Counted from the stretch's first letter, positions 22,455 to 34,890 are shown. The stretch is 64,000 nucleotides of DNA from Siderastrea siderea (GCA_964030785.1 OZ034966.1:8795152-8859151); one strand, 5' to 3'. Notes: generated by a model not told the origin, from the letters alone. A program made the numbers and translations.

Positions 22455-25400
22455 TCAAAAGAACGCGGAAAGTTCTTCTTTCCACTCTGAAAGTTCCGCG
22501 TTGCCGAGATGACCTTTCCCATGGCCTCGACTCGCAGGAGTAGAACTTCGTCTCAGTTTTCCCTTGTGGTGTGTGTTGGGGTGGTTGAGTCGAACGTGAG
22601 AAAGCGACTCGAGCAAACGCGCATTTGCGTTACGGAGTTTGTCGATTTCCAGCTTTTGTGCTTCCATCTTCTTATCCAGTTTGTTTCTGTCATCCTTGTC
22701 ATGTGACTGTTGAAGAGATTCCACCTTCCTCCGAAGCGATTCGATCAGGCTGTTTTTACTGGATAGTTCATTGTTTAACGACTCGATGGTCGCGTCCTTG
22801 GCTGCAATAAGCCTTGTTATTTCCTGCTTTTCTTTGCGAAAGTCAGCTTCCAGAAGCAAGAGTTTCGATATAATGTCCTTCATCTCTCGGTCGTAATCTC
22901 TCTGGTGTTGTTCTAATTCCTCTTCTTTTTCCTGCAACGCATACTTCAAGTCCAGCGCCTTCGCTCGCTCTAGTTTTAGGTCTGTTCTAACTTGGAGGTT
23001 TTCCTTATGAAGCCGTCTGATCTCATCTTTTAAAACGGACACGCTATTTTCAAGCTGAAATAAAGGTAAACGAATTCATGTTAATAGTAGAAACTACGTC
23101 ACACAGTCTTTTTGGATGAGTGGTTCAAGTCTTGGGTAGTAAGGGGAGAGTGGACCTTGAAGATTTTATTCCTAGTTTATAATCCTAGTTTAAGTTAACG
23201 CTTTGACTATTTATTAGCTACAGTGAATACATTTAGCCACTGTTTCAATATCTTTACTACTGAAAGTTTACGGCTTGAAAATGACCTCAGAGAGGTCGAA
23301 ACAGTTCTTTTCTATCGCTAGTTTTTTATCGTCAAATGCCTACTGAAGAAACTTCTTTTACGAATTCTCACCTACAAAATAAAATACCGGCTTTTATTTC
23401 CCACCTCAAAGTGAACCTTGCAAGGCGTGCGGGGTGAAAGCAGGGATCGGGGTAGGGAATAGGGGGGTGGGGGACTATGGTGGACAATCACTATTCCGGC
23501 CTGAAAACAAAAGGCATTTGCCGCGATTTATAGACCTTTGTCACGCGGCGGCCATGTTGAGTCCCCAGGGAATAAAAAGCTTTGGGCGCTTTCCATTCAA
23601 CCAAAATTTCCGGAAATTTCGGTGCGAAACTGAATGGAACGGTTCTGACCAACCGGGGAACCGAAAAGAGGGTCCACCTTTCGAGGTGGACCGCTTTTTC
23701 GGTTGGTCCGTTCTGATCGGAAATTACTGTCCCATTCGAAAAAATTTCGGTTTGCGGTACCTCTCTGTCGTAAATTTCTGGAAATTTCTGTCCGAAACTG
23801 AATGGAACGGCTCGGTCCACCCAGGCTGGTATAACCATCCGGAAAATTTCCCTATTTACTTTTCCATTTGCCACGTGAAATTTTCGAAATTTCAAACCGG
23901 AATTTTTGGTCGAATGGAAAGCGCCCTTTGTTTTTGCACGTCTAAACCTCGTTCTCAAGTTTTCCACTGCGAGGCTAGACGTGCAAAATGTTTTGTTTTT
24001 ATGCTAAATAGTAGCCGCGTGAAAAAGGTCTAATCAGTCTGCCTTGACGAATTTGGATTCAGCAGATATTAGCACGACGCTAAACTCAAAACTTCCACTG
24101 TGTCAAAAACAACAACAACATCAACAAAACAATACAAAATAAACAAACAAACAAAAAATCAAACAAACAAAGAATAGTAGTTGCCTCAGGCAAAAAGTTT
24201 TTCATAACAAAGTAAACCGAGCTAGATGCCAAGAAATCTTTACCTTGCCTCGACTTTCCGCACCCTAAACGATCCTCTGGCTTCCAAAAGGAGTTTGCGA
24301 GAGGTACAAGGTCCAATTCGTCATTGAAAATTTCGCTAACAGGAACCACCCTTATTCAGCCTTAGTCATCTTTTCTTTAGTCATGCTTTTTGGTTTCCTC
24401 CATTGTTTTACCAAGACAAAAAGGATGATTTCTTCCTTGTTTGATTTGCATTTGCATTCACGATAAAAATTTTTCGATCAAGATTTAACTACCAAAATAG
24501 CCCGACCTACAAAAGTGTATGCGCTTAGTCCACGTCAAGGAAAGTTTCATAACAACTAGAACAACTGTTTTACACGTGTAACTTTCTTTCAGGAATATTG
24601 CGTGACAGTCAGAATTTGGCACAAACAAGTTCGATATTGATTTAGTCTCGAAAACAATTCACAACACAAAGGCGCAATTTAAGTACAAATATTTGATAAC
24701 TGTATTTCAAGAAGATGAAGTAATAATCCTTCATTAGTGTGGATTGCAGTGTATTAGGGGCCAATACACTGAGTTCCGTGGCCATGTGGCATGAAGCGAA
24801 TCTGTAGGAACGAACGTGTTTTGTTTACAACGCCTAGGTTAGGAAATGAAGCCGCGCAGAATGTCGAATCTCCCGTCTAATATAAGTCGAATATACACCC
24901 GACAAAAAAAGACAGCACTTTTATTAGACTGGAGAGTTGATCCAAATGTCAATTTGCAAAAAAAATTGAGAAGAAGTATCGAGAATCCTGTAAGCATTTT
25001 TTAGTAAAAGATTTGTTTCGCGCCATTCGTGAAGTGTTTACAGTTGACGTCACAATCATGAGCGCCATGCTGATACATTTTCAAGACAACGATCAAAATA
25101 AAATCTAAGATCAAGTTACAGACACGTTTCAACAGAACCGAGTCCTTTTAATTATCCAATTAACTCAACTTCGTGATACTTTTTTCGCTTGTACTGAATT
25201 TAGTTAATAGGAACCTTGCGAAAAACAGTTAAGAGAAACGTTTGTTTGAATGCTAAATCAAACAAACTAATAACATCTATTGCTGTCAGTCTGTCTGAAT
25301 TATCTCGGGGGGGTTCATGTGAAAACTTGGTGACATAATAGTGGACTTCAAAATCCGTAGTTTTCGATGTCACTAACAACACAACTGGCAGCCAAGTAAA

Positions 25401-25601
25401 GAAGCTTGTTATTACAGTTTCTAAGTTGCTAAAACAACTATTACACCGAGACCACAATGGCGCAATGCCGTGGCATCAACTGGTCGATACTCCGATGTAA
25501 CATTCGAGATCATCTCCGGTTTCCTCTCGACTTACCTGATGTCTGCTTAATTTTGGACTTCTGGAGCTAAATTCAAGGTCTTTACCAATCTTCCCCGCCA
25601 T
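22455..25601 (-). CDS. Coiled-coil protein, two coding exons, 221 aa
   Basis: Exon 1 is 25601-25536 (MAGKIGKDLEFSSRSPKLSR, then HQ, then donor gtaagt). Exon 2 is 23054-22455 with acceptor tttcag; the junction is phase 0 and gives 221 residues plus a stop. Residues about 23-160 form a long charged heptad-rich coil (VLKDEIRRLHKENLQVRTDL, then RKVESLQQSHDKDDRNKLDK). The C-terminal 40 residues are basic and Ser/His-rich, ending ELSEWKEELSAFF. The charge pattern suggests a structural or scaffold protein of centrosome or cilium type, but that is inference. I considered the CCDC92/CCDC74 group because of the EIRRL coil and did not find enough to name it. The 2.5-kb intron holds two nested MITEs (23531-24032) and a CAAA-rich simple repeat near 24.1 kb. 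Confidence 0.75.
23531..24032. mobile_element. Outer MITE with TAGACCTTT TIRs
   Basis: TAGACCTTTGTCACGCGGC at 23531 is mirrored by GCCGCGTGAAAAAGGTCTA ending at 24032. A palindromic stretch at about 23933-23987 (TTTGCACGTCTAAACCTCG against CGAGGCTAGACGTGCAAA) belongs to its right half. A second element (23584-23926) splits it. The long frames on both strands across this region come from the palindromic structure and are not genes. Confidence 0.65.
23584..23926. mobile_element. Inner 343-bp MITE, TTT target-site duplication
   Basis: It starts GGGCGCTTTCCATTCAACCA and ends with TGGTCGAATGGAAAGCGCCC. The TIRs are about 30 bp with few mismatches. TTT flanks both sides (23581-23583 and 23927-23929). 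It is inserted within the 23531-24032 element. Confidence 0.75.
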
Positions 25602-26466
25602 CGATAAGGCTCAGAAACATTCAACAAACTGTTTGTCTGTGTTAAAGAAATTGGTCGCGTCCAGCAGGGACGCTCCGACATTCGACTGACCCTCTTATGT
25701 TTCTGCAAAGGAAATGTGAGTAATGTGAAATCCATATTAGTTTGTCAGCTACAGTTAATTATTAACAGACATACCAAGACTGCGGGAATAAAACTGAATA
25801 CTGTCTTACGTTGTGTTAATTTATCAAGGTCATCAAGAACTGGATGAAAATCAATCATCTGAATTTTTTCTATCCAAGAGGAATATTCACACGATAGTTT
25901 TTCTCACAACCCTGGTTATAAATCGTGACAGTCTTGCTCTGTTCGAAGCGCAAACAAAAATAATCTCGACGCCCTGTCAGAATTCTGGATTGTTTTGATT
26001 TCTACGGCCGAGATAAAGTATGCCTAACCACTTGCAAACAACTTCACACTAAGCGATTATTACGTACTTTAACTTAATTTAGATGACTATATACACATTG
26101 GTGAATTCATTTGTTTACATTTGCATTACAAAGAGCCCTCCGTCACTGTGGAATGCGGGATATCGAAAGAGGATTTATAACAAATCTCCCACTGAGGAAA
26201 CAATTGTCATAGATTCCGTCTTCCTGTTCTTTAGCTAAGCTAAATCCGTCTCGTCGAATTACTAGAAACGGGAGGTGCAGGACAGAAAAGCTCCTTTTGA
26301 CTCAATACTCAGTCGTACTACAGAAAGGAAGATCAATTCTCAATTATTTAGTTCCAATTTCTTCTTGATCGGTCCTGATGGGCGCTTTACCTCACTTTCG
26401 TGGCCAACGAGAGGTCGGACTAGTTCTGATGACCGAGCCCGACTTCGTGTAAACTACCTATTTTCA

Positions 26467-26472
26467 AAAAAA

Positions 26473-26516
<44 letters not shown>
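26467..26516. repeat. (CAAAA)n microsatellite
   Basis: An A-run is followed by about eight CAAAA units. No retrotransposon body is recognised beside it. Confidence 0.85.
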
Positions 26517-26521
<5 letters not shown>

Positions 26522-26619
26522 GCAGACGTGAGCTGGTGAATTTTTTTCAGCCCACTTCCAACGCGCATCTCATTTTTGCGCAAAAAAGACGAAATCAGAA
26601 AAAACAAAGAAAACCAAAA

Positions 26620-28070
26620 AATTAAAAAAAGAAACTTTCTGTCCCTCCAAATCAGTCAACAGGACTTTTTTCGGCTACGACAAGTTCCTGCAAGTCAGCT
26701 CCCTCCGGCTGTGTTCGGATTTGCTGCAATAATTCCAGGATCTTTGAAGATGATGAATTACACAGGCTACACAAGAACACTGACAAGAAATCAGTTTGCT
26801 TGCAAACTGTCCCGCTAATTTCTGCCGCTGTGACACATTTTGCTGCGACACAACCGCCTCAATAACGCACTCTGCAACAAACATGTCTTGCATTTATTAA
26901 GTTGCCGCAATCGTTGCTAGACTCCAGAAGACGGTTCTACTTTTCAGCAATCATTCTCGTAACGCGCATACCCTTATTCGAGTGTTGCCGCAGTGTGACA
27001 TGTTTCGCAGTGTGACATGTTTCGCGTCGCAAAGTTTTCTGTCAGTTAGCCAATGAAGTAAACGCACCAGCCCTCTGCGCTGCTCGTCATCGTCGCGAGC
27101 GAGAAAAGTTGCAAGAAACGATACCCAGTGTACCACCCCCTATATATATAATAAAACGACTGCGGAGGAGACTACCCCGTATAAGAGTGTAAACTGATAA
27201 TCAGTAAAATACTAGTCTGACAGTATATATAACTGATAATCTGTAAGTACTAACATTTGATTGAAAATGGACACATAAAATATTATTATTATTATCATTA
27301 TTATTATTATTTAAATAAACAATGTTCTTATTCTTCCTAGTTTTCGTTCTGGTAAAAGTGATTTATTTTTTGTTTCAAAAGCAAAAGGAAAGGCGTACCA
27401 CCGTATCGTCATCGTAGTCAATTATTCAACTTTCAAAGTTTCAACGATGGTGGTTTCGTAGGGTTTGATTGTAAAGAATCTTCTTAGGGCCACTGCCGTG
27501 TGTGTTGAAAAGTTTGTTTTTCCGCCGAATTAATTTGTATGGCAAGAAACTTATGATAAAACGTAAAAAAATTGATGTTGAATCACGCTGAGTCGGCAAC
27601 CGACGCCTCAGCACCCGCCGTCACACTCCAACTCTTGTTTTGTGTAACAACTATCGAGGCGTAATCAAATCACGCGCTGTATATTGGTGTTGTCGGTGAT
27701 AAACATCACTTCAAAACTTCTCGTTTAAAGCTCTCTTTTCAACGTTCTTTGCTTTTTGCTCTTTCATTTTTGAGTAACGTTAACCGAATTCGTTACTACA
27801 ACTTTTTATGTACGTCGATGAGCACCTCAGTATTGAAATAAATTAAATGTCGCTTTAATCTCGTTTTAATCAGCTTCCCGTTGCACAAATGTAGTCCATG
27901 CATTTAGCATCAATTTAAACTATCCGCGTGTTCGTAATGGTATGGCACGTCAAGTTTATCAGTAGTTGATAAAGAAGAAAGAACGCAACTCACCTTACTT
28001 TGTTATGCCTGAGTTCCACTCAACTTTATCAGCTGGTACACTCACAAAAACATCCTCCAAAATATACGCT
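26620..28070. other. Intergenic, no gene recognised
   Basis: A 17-bp unit (CAGTGTGACATGTTTCG) is present twice in tandem at about 26991-27024. An (ATT)n stretch lies at about 27283-27312. I see no exon. Confidence 0.4.
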
Positions 28071-28074
28071 ATAT

Positions 28075-28270
28075 ACTGAGCAGTATTGTTCATGTGGTGC
28101 TTCTTATTATGTTATACAAGATGGTTCCGACTTTTCTGTGTGGATAAACAGATCCTAAGGTGTGACCATTCGAATGAAAGCTGATGAGCAGTTCTTTCCA
28201 GTGGTGCTACTTATTATGCTGAACAAAGTGGTTTTAATTTTCAGTCAGTTGATGAAATCCTAGAGTGTGT
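28075..28270. repeat. Second locus of the about 115-bp tandem repeat
   Basis: Two units are visible, with TTATTATG(T/C)T, GGTGTGACCATTCGAATGAA and GATGAAATCCTAGAGTGTG. Related to 4735-4990. Confidence 0.5.
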
Positions 28271-29097
28271 CTGTTGCTGCCAATACTCTTCTATGGCTTT
28301 GTAAGATGCAAATCGGCAAGATACGTAACCGGTTTTGAATCAGGGCCGTGTGGATGAAAGGTCTCAGCAAAGTTCAACGAGGCATTTTGACGAACCGAAA
28401 TCAGTTACCGCAAAGACAACGTGCTAAAACACTGAAGAATAATTTATGTGACCGGAAGTAACTGGCGCCACAATGGACCCAATGCAAATGAAGATGAGGG
28501 CATCGTTATTCTAGTCTGGCCAATACTATCAGTAAAACATGCTTAATGACATAAGATATACTGGCAGCTTTTCCTTTTCGTTACACTATGACACACGTTT
28601 CCGCAAGGGATCGGAGATTACAGTTAATGCAGTCAATTCAAGAAAAAAAAGTCAAAGGGGGTAAATTCTCTTTTTATGAACCACTAGACAGACACCCCTA
28701 AGGTTATGATCTTTAAATGATAAGCTTTGTCAATTTCCTTAAAATGTTCTTAAAATCGTGAAAGAAAAAGTTATATAGGATCTCGAACCACAAAACCGGT
28801 GATTGAATTTTGAATTGTACGGAGCCGGCTGAGAGCAGATAAAACGTTGAAAAAAAAAAACAAAAACAAAAACAAACAAGAAATTCAACTGAACCCCTCC
28901 CCCCTTTCTTGAACCCACTGGACCCTCCGACAGGACCATGACTCCTTGAGTCGTTACGAGAAAAACAACACAGGAATCGAGCGATGATTACACTGGAGCA
29001 ACTTGAACCCAGGAGACCCGTCCTTAGTCGCTTCTTTGGGTTCAGAAAAAAAGTTGGAACAGAATTTGAGTACGTGCATTCTCTACCTCATGTAATA

Positions 29098-29557
29098 ACA
29101 TAACATAACAATAACCTTTATTTGCCTGACTATAATTATTTACAGTATGCAAAAGGTACGTTAAAACAAGAACAACAAGAAAAAGAAATAATTATTATCT
29201 TTTATGATATTAATAACAGATAATCAAGTGACATCATTCTTAGATGACAGGATACTGTCATGCAAATTATTCAATAATGAAATAAAATTCGTCAATCGTA
29301 AATTAAGATAAATATCTTCGGAGTTCATCAGTTTAATCACCAGGTCCGAGTAAGATAGCTGCTGAAAATTATGGAGATGACTTTGTATTTGAGCGAAAAA
29401 TTCATTTCTAAGTTTGAAATATTTCGGGCAATAGCAGAGGAAGTGAATTTCATCTTCAATTGCTATGGAGTCACAAAATGGACATAACCTTTTGTCGTGA
29501 GGAGTTTGGTTATACCTTCCAGTTTCGATCATAAGTTTATGATTGCATACGCGTAAT
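29098..29557 (-). mobile_element. 5'-truncated non-LTR retrotransposon with 14-bp target-site duplication
   Basis: TACCTCATGTAATA flanks the insert exactly at 29084-29097 and 29558-29571. Inside, a minus-strand frame opens at the truncation point (LRVCNHKLMIETGRYNQT), continues DKRLCPFCDSIAIEDEIHFL with CYCPKY, and ends at 29224. This is the C-terminal CxxC...HxxxxC region that follows reverse transcriptase in many LINEs. About 110 codons plus a short 3' UTR remain. The element ends in a TTATG-type repeat (TTATTGTTATGTTATGTT on the minus strand). The intact duplication indicates a fairly recent insertion that was dead on arrival. Confidence 0.85.
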
Positions 29558-30519
29558 TACCTCATGTAATAGAAGTGAACCGTGCCAAAGATTTTTAGAG
29601 CGGGCGCACAGCGGCCGAACCTAAACAGACCATGGGTTATAGGAAAAGCGCATTTCGACTAAATAAAGTTTAATTTCTATGAAATGAAGTAGTTACTAAC
29701 CGTGAAGTAGTCCTTTGTCTTTTCTGGTCGTTTGTCCCTATTGCGTTGCCATTAAATGGAAGAGAGGTGTATGGTATTCTTTGGATCCAGCATTATGGGA
29801 CAAACGACACAAAACAAACCAAAAATATCCACGGCATTGCTGAACACTGTGAACATTTTGAGGCGAGTTGTGACAAAAGTACTCCAGTTACGGGAACACT
29901 ATCCAGTCCACAGGCCCACTAAGTGTGGAATTCGGACCCATTCTCTGGGACTGAGTTTTGAACTGAAAAAGTACGTATTTTGCCCTCTGAAAAAGGGTTT
30001 TCAAAATGTACAAACATGTTTTTAGGCTTACGACCATTTGTTTTATACATATCACAATTCTGAAAAGCCAGACAAAGTATTTCATTCGAATTCGTATCAA
30101 CTTTAATAGATGCTAAAAGATGTTTGGGAGCAAAAGATCTATTTACATACAACTGTAGTAGGGTGAGGCCGAGTAACTGATACAAAGCTACGGTCGATGC
30201 TAATTTGAAAAAGGACGGGATTTTTAGCACAGTTCTCTACTAAATACCACTTACAAAAATCTCAGTTATCGTAGCTTTCAAAAGAGGTATTAATTAATTA
30301 ATTAATTAATTTATTTATTTATTTGTTAAAAATATTTAAGCAGAGTTGCCCAGTTCAGCATACGCTGGTTCAAATGGGGCTGTGCAAACTATCTAATAAT
30401 AAGTGCGACATAACCTTGAACTAAATGAATAAATAAATAGATAAATAAATAACACACAAGAAGTATAAGCAATCAACAATAAAAGGCCTATTGATGAAGC
30501 GCAAATTCATAAACTCATC

Positions 30520-31850
30520 AATTATTTGCACCTGCTCATCATCCCATCCTTCCTATCATTGGTCCTTATGCTCATCCTCACTCTTGTGTCATTCTCATCC
30601 TTATCCTCATTCTGCCCTCGTCCTCATCAAGACAACCTCGTCTTCACCTCCATCCTTGCCCTCATCAGACTGGATAGCGCAGAGGGCGCCAATTTCGTAC
30701 CCAGAGTCCTCAGGCTTCTTGGTCAGCGGGCAGCGCCCGGAGAGACTCTGGGGTCATGGAAAAATGTGATTTTTTTGATTGGCTGTTCTGAGCTGTTCAG
30801 AGTAACAAAACTAAGAACCGTTAACAGCAGGATTCCTACGGTAACAATTCCATTATCCCAAAGTCTCTCTTTGCGCCGCCCACTGACCAAGAAGCCTGAG
30901 AACTCTGGGTACGAGATTGAGAGGGCGCACGAAAAAGCCGAAACCTGGATCGAAAGAGCGGAGGGGGACTGGGGGAGAGGCGCATCTCCCCCAGTCTCTT
31001 CTCGTTTTTTCCTCGCTCCAGTCTCGCCGCGCTGTTGATAGCTCGCGCCGGTTGGCTTTCGTTCGCCATCTCGACTACCCAGAAAGGGACTACTAGCAGT
31101 CTATGTCCTCTTCTTCCTTCTCGTCGTCCTTATCCTCCTGCCCATCCTCATCCTCATCTTCGTCCTCATCCCTGCCCTCGTCCTCTTTCTCATTCTCAGC
31201 CTTATCCTTATCCTAATCATCGTTCTTGTCTTCGTCTCTGCATCCTCATCTTCATCCTTCTTCCTCATTCTCGTCCCCCATCCTCATCCTTATCCTCGTC
31301 TTCGTCCACGTCGTCATCTTTATCCTCATCCTCATCCTCAACCTCGTCCTCCTCCGCTTTCTTATCCTGGTCGTCATCCTTATCTTTACCCTTATCCTCG
31401 TCCTCATTCTCCTCCTACTTGTCCTCGTCCCTAGTGCCCCTCATCCTCCTCCGTGCCCTCAGCCTTATCCTCGTCCTCATCCTCACCCTCATCCTCACCG
31501 TCATCCTCATCCTCGTTCTCATCCTCGTTCTCATCCTCGTTCTCATCCTAGTCCTCACCGTCATCCTCATCCTCGTTCTCATCCTCGTTCTCATCCTCGT
31601 TCTCATCCTCGTTCTTATCCTAGTCCTCGCTCTCATCCTCGTCCTCGTCCTCGTTCTCTTCCTCACCCTTACCTTCGTTCTTATCCTCATCTTCATCTTC
31701 ATCGTCGTCCTCATCCTCATCCTCGTCCTCATCCTTACCCTCGCCCTCATCTCATCTTCACTCTTATCCTCGCCCTCACTTCGACCCTCATCCTCATCCT
31801 TTTCCTCGTCAGCTTCATCCTTGTCCTCATCCTCATCGTCGCCCAGAATG
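30520..31850. repeat. Long degenerate CATCCT-type hexamer tract
   Basis: From about 30520 to 30665 and again from 31100 to 31850 the plus strand is almost all CATCCT, CGTCCT and CGTTCT units, giving strong pyrimidine/purine strand asymmetry. The frames across it (LVLIL..., PHPHP... or RTRMR...) result from the hexamer and are not proteins. The tract is split by a TIR element and a further repeat segment at 30670-31080. Confidence 0.85.
30684..30928. mobile_element. About 245-bp MITE inside the CATCCT tract
   Basis: CGTACCCAGAGTCCTCAGGC, then TTCTTGGTCAGCGGGC (30696-30731), is mirrored by GCCCACTGACCAAGAAGCCT, then GAGAACTCTGGGTACGAG (30877-30914). There are few mismatches and no coding capacity. 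Confidence 0.7.
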
Positions 31851-32444
31851 CTATTGTCTTGTTGTGAGACCTGCTTACAGTGCGGAATTTTGAAAAGTGC
31901 GGCACTAATAATGGCAACGTCCCAGCAGAATTAGTGGCCTTCGACTGCCTCATTTGCTGAAAGCGAACCTTTTTCAGGCTTTCAAAATAGTTTCATGTAG
32001 TGCAGGTGGCATAAAAGCGAATTGCGAAGGGCTACTGACTGGCCTTATTCACGCTCGCTCTCTTACATCTACACCACAATATTCAGAGATTTTTTTGTGC
32101 AGGACGATAAAGAGGGAATATCATGAAACTGGTAAAAAAATAAAGTGAGACCTTGTTTAGCAAACAGTGCAGAACTTGTTTTTGACAAAAATCTAACCTA
32201 AATTCGTTGACAGGACAATTAACATTGGAGAGTAGAACACTAATGCGCATGTCTTCTCAACAGTAGTGACACAAAATGCATCAGTTTTGCAGTAAAGACT
32301 ACCTTACTGAATTCTCCTACATCTTACGTTTACTTACACCTTAATTTATCATTTAACGATACCTTTTCTTAGTTTTATATGGCACTAAAGCTTATGCCTT
32401 AGTAGTTGCAGTTCACGTTCTTCAATATTTGTTCGTTACACCAT

Positions 32445-33563
32445 TTACAAGGCTGTTTCCCTTTGACTTTTTATATATGTGTCAACTGTAGTGGTTCTGC
32501 TTTGTCTGTTGCTGACACTGAAAGAACTTTTTAGAGCCCACTTTCTTGAATGGGCTCGGAAGCAGCAGAGTAAGACAGCTTTGATTTCCCGGCGAAAATC
32601 TTTGTTCACCACACAGTAGACCAGTGGATCCGCAGCCGAATTGATCCCAATCGACGTGGCGACAACTACGAGGAGAATGTTGTGGTAGCTCTGGTAGACG
32701 AATCGGTAGGTTTCCCCCCAGTAAACCGTTGCAAGGTTGAACATTTGGTACGGGAGCATAGTCGAAGTGAACAAGATCACTAGCGGCTTAAGAATTCTTT
32801 GCGTTTTTCTGGTTTGGTGCAGAATGGTCTTTGCGTTGAGCGATGATCTGATGCAAGGATTTGGTGCTGCGTACTGAAGTTCCTTCAATCTCTTCGAAAC
32901 TTTTTTCCCAATCCTTTGATAGCTAAAGGCTATGATGCTTAGTGGGAGAATATACATTAATATGGCGTTGATCGTGGTCAAGGTACGGTGAAAAGTATGT
33001 GTGAATTCATTATAGCATTGTGGTGGTTTGACAGCGGAATCGTATTTTCTATAGAGGTAGATCGGCACGGACGCCATGAAGAACGCTGTCACCCAGATAG
33101 CGATTACGATGAATCGAATTCGGCGTTTCAAAGGCAGTCTTCTTCCAGACTCAGGTATTGGTACGACGATCTTCCATGCGATGTTCACGTACCTCTCAGC
33201 AGCAATAGCGGTGATGGACCAAATGCATGCACCAAAGAACGTCTCTGTGAATGGGACAATGTACAAACAAGCTATCCTACCGAGTAGCCATTCATATGGA
33301 AATTGAATATGCCAGATCACCAGTGGATAATTGAACAACAAAATGCCCAGATCTGCAAATGCCAGGCTTAGAAGGTACGGGCTCATGGTAGCGGAAAGTG
33401 CTTTAGTTCCCATGATAATCTTTGCACAAACAATAACATTTCCAGTTACACCAGACAAACCGATGGCAGTTTGAAGAAAAAGCTGGAAGATGATAAACCC
33501 AAATGGTAGCTTCAAGTAAATTCCGTCACTGCTGCTATCTTCTGAGGAAGAATTGTTCAGCAT
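32445..33563 (-). CDS. Class A (rhodopsin-like) G protein-coupled receptor, intronless CDS
   Basis: 372 residues with seven hydrophobic segments. TM1 has SGVTGNVIV (N42), TM2 LSLAFADL (D71), and C99 and C183 make the usual extracellular disulfide. TM3 ends in ERY (123-125) in place of DRY. TM6 has STMLPYQ (P271), so the CWxP tryptophan is absent. TM7 has NSAADPLVY (308-316), a DPxxY form of NPxxY. The short N-terminus has overlapping N-glycosylation sequons (NNSSS), and the tail has CC (333-334) for possible palmitoylation. The overall shape suggests a peptide-type receptor, but the ligand cannot be told from sequence. A 3' splice acceptor (ccatttcag at about 33580) lies just upstream of the ATG, so a 5' UTR intron is likely. 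No neighbouring gene informs its role. Single-exon GPCRs are common in cnidarians. Confidence 0.92.
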   Translation of the reverse strand: MLNNSSSEDSSSDGIYLKLPFGFIIFQLFLQTAIGLSGVTGNVIVCAKIIMGTKALSATMSPYLLSLAFADLGILLFNYPLVIWHIQFPYEWLLGRIACLYIVPFTETFFGACIWSITAIAAERYVNIAWKIVVPIPESGRRLPLKRRIRFIVIAIWVTAFFMASVPIYLYRKYDSAVKPPQCYNEFTHTFHRTLTTINAILMYILPLSIIAFSYQRIGKKVSKRLKELQYAAPNPCIRSSLNAKTILHQTRKTQRILKPLVILFTSTMLPYQMFNLATVYWGETYRFVYQSYHNILLVVVATSIGINSAADPLVYCVVNKDFRREIKAVLLCCFRAHSRKWALKSSFSVSNRQSRTTTVDTYIKSQRETAL

Positions 33564-33599
33564 TTTGATATCGTAAGATCTGAAATGGAAAGCATTATG

Positions 33600-34890
33600 G
33601 TTAATAGCGAAGACGTTTAATTTATTTGCTTTCGAGAAATTGACGGAACCCGTATTTCATATGAGTTTATTTATTTTATTTTTTCTATTTCACAAAAATA
33701 TGCTCAAGGGCTTTAATTTTGCAAAAATTCCCTCAGGGTCATATTACCCCTCGGACGTTCAAGGTGGAAGGGAAGGGGTTGGTGAGTGCCACCACTCTTA
33801 AGATTTTTCTTCAAATGTTTTGCAGAGGATTATTTTTCAGCAGCTGCCGTTTTTAAGTATCTGTACGCTTATTCCTTAGCCACATTTTGGCAAAGTTTGG
33901 GAAAAATCGGTTCCTAAAGTATAGTCAGATGACGTCATAAGTTTAATGACGTCAAAACATTTTTGAATTAAAAAAATGCACGGTTTCGCCATTTTTTATT
34001 GAAAGAAAGTCGAAAAGAAAGTAAAAAAGGCGGACAAAAGGAAACAAATTGTATAATTACGTCATATTTTCTAACTTTTTGTAAAGTCCATTCTGGATTA
34101 TGTCACAAGCCCTCAACAGTGCAACAACGATAAGATATAACTCAACATTGTAATGGAAACTCCTGTTTAAAAACTGTGCAATGTAATAAGGGAAAACGAA
34201 ACAACGTACATCTGGCATCTTTTCAACACGGAGAGTTTCTGAAGCGCTATTCTGCTATTTAACAAAAACAGAAATGCTTAAAGGAGTTTTGGAGTACACT
34301 TATGAATATACATAGAACACCATCGTTCATCGCATAATTGAACAACTTGGTTGTTAGTCGATCTGTAAATGATGATGATGATCAGAAACTATATACCATA
34401 AGAACAACACGATTTGCATATGAAAAGGAGGGTCTTTAAGTCTGAAAAAGACATTTTAACCCTGGATAAGAAACGCAACAGTTTTCAAATTTCCACACAG
34501 AATGTTTCCCGGAAAGACGTCTGGGTTCCCATCGAAACTTTTTTTTTTGGTTGAATAAAAAGGGTTTTGTGAATCGGACTAGAAACGGCAGTGAATTCGC
34601 TTCGACACCTCAGTGCTGAGAGGGTCTTTATAAATTAAAGTTGATTTGGTAAGGTAATACATGAACCGAATCTAGGTTAGTTCAGATACCTTAATTATTG
34701 TCGCCTTTATACACCAAGCAACAGCCTTAACGATTTCTTGGTAAACATACTTTTTGCTTTAACCACACGTTGAACATGTGTAAGACTGTGATGTTTTTCG
34801 AACCTTCAACATATCTTTTAAACCGGAGGAACACTAGAGTTACAGTAAGAAACGGCAGGTGGGAACGTTGGAGGATTTCTTTCTTTGAAA
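33600..34890. other. Intergenic, upstream of the GPCR; nothing recognised
   Basis: This should contain the promoter and 5' UTR exon of the receptor gene, but I cannot place them. There are no protein-like frames. Confidence 0.4.

Noticed and set aside
23434..24033. 199-codon plus-strand frame
   Set aside because: It spans two nested palindromic MITEs, with a mirror frame on the other strand; no protein features.
24240..24345. Minus-strand segment NDELDLVPLANSFWKPEDRL with a gtaaag donor, as an extra exon of the coiled-coil gene
   Set aside because: Its phase creates a stop when joined to the coiled-coil exon, while the exon at 25601-25536 joins in frame.
31035..31934. 299-codon plus-strand frame rich in Leu, Ile and Ser, and its 213- and 111-codon partners
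   Set aside because: These are translations of the CATCCT hexamer tract in different frames, not proteins.
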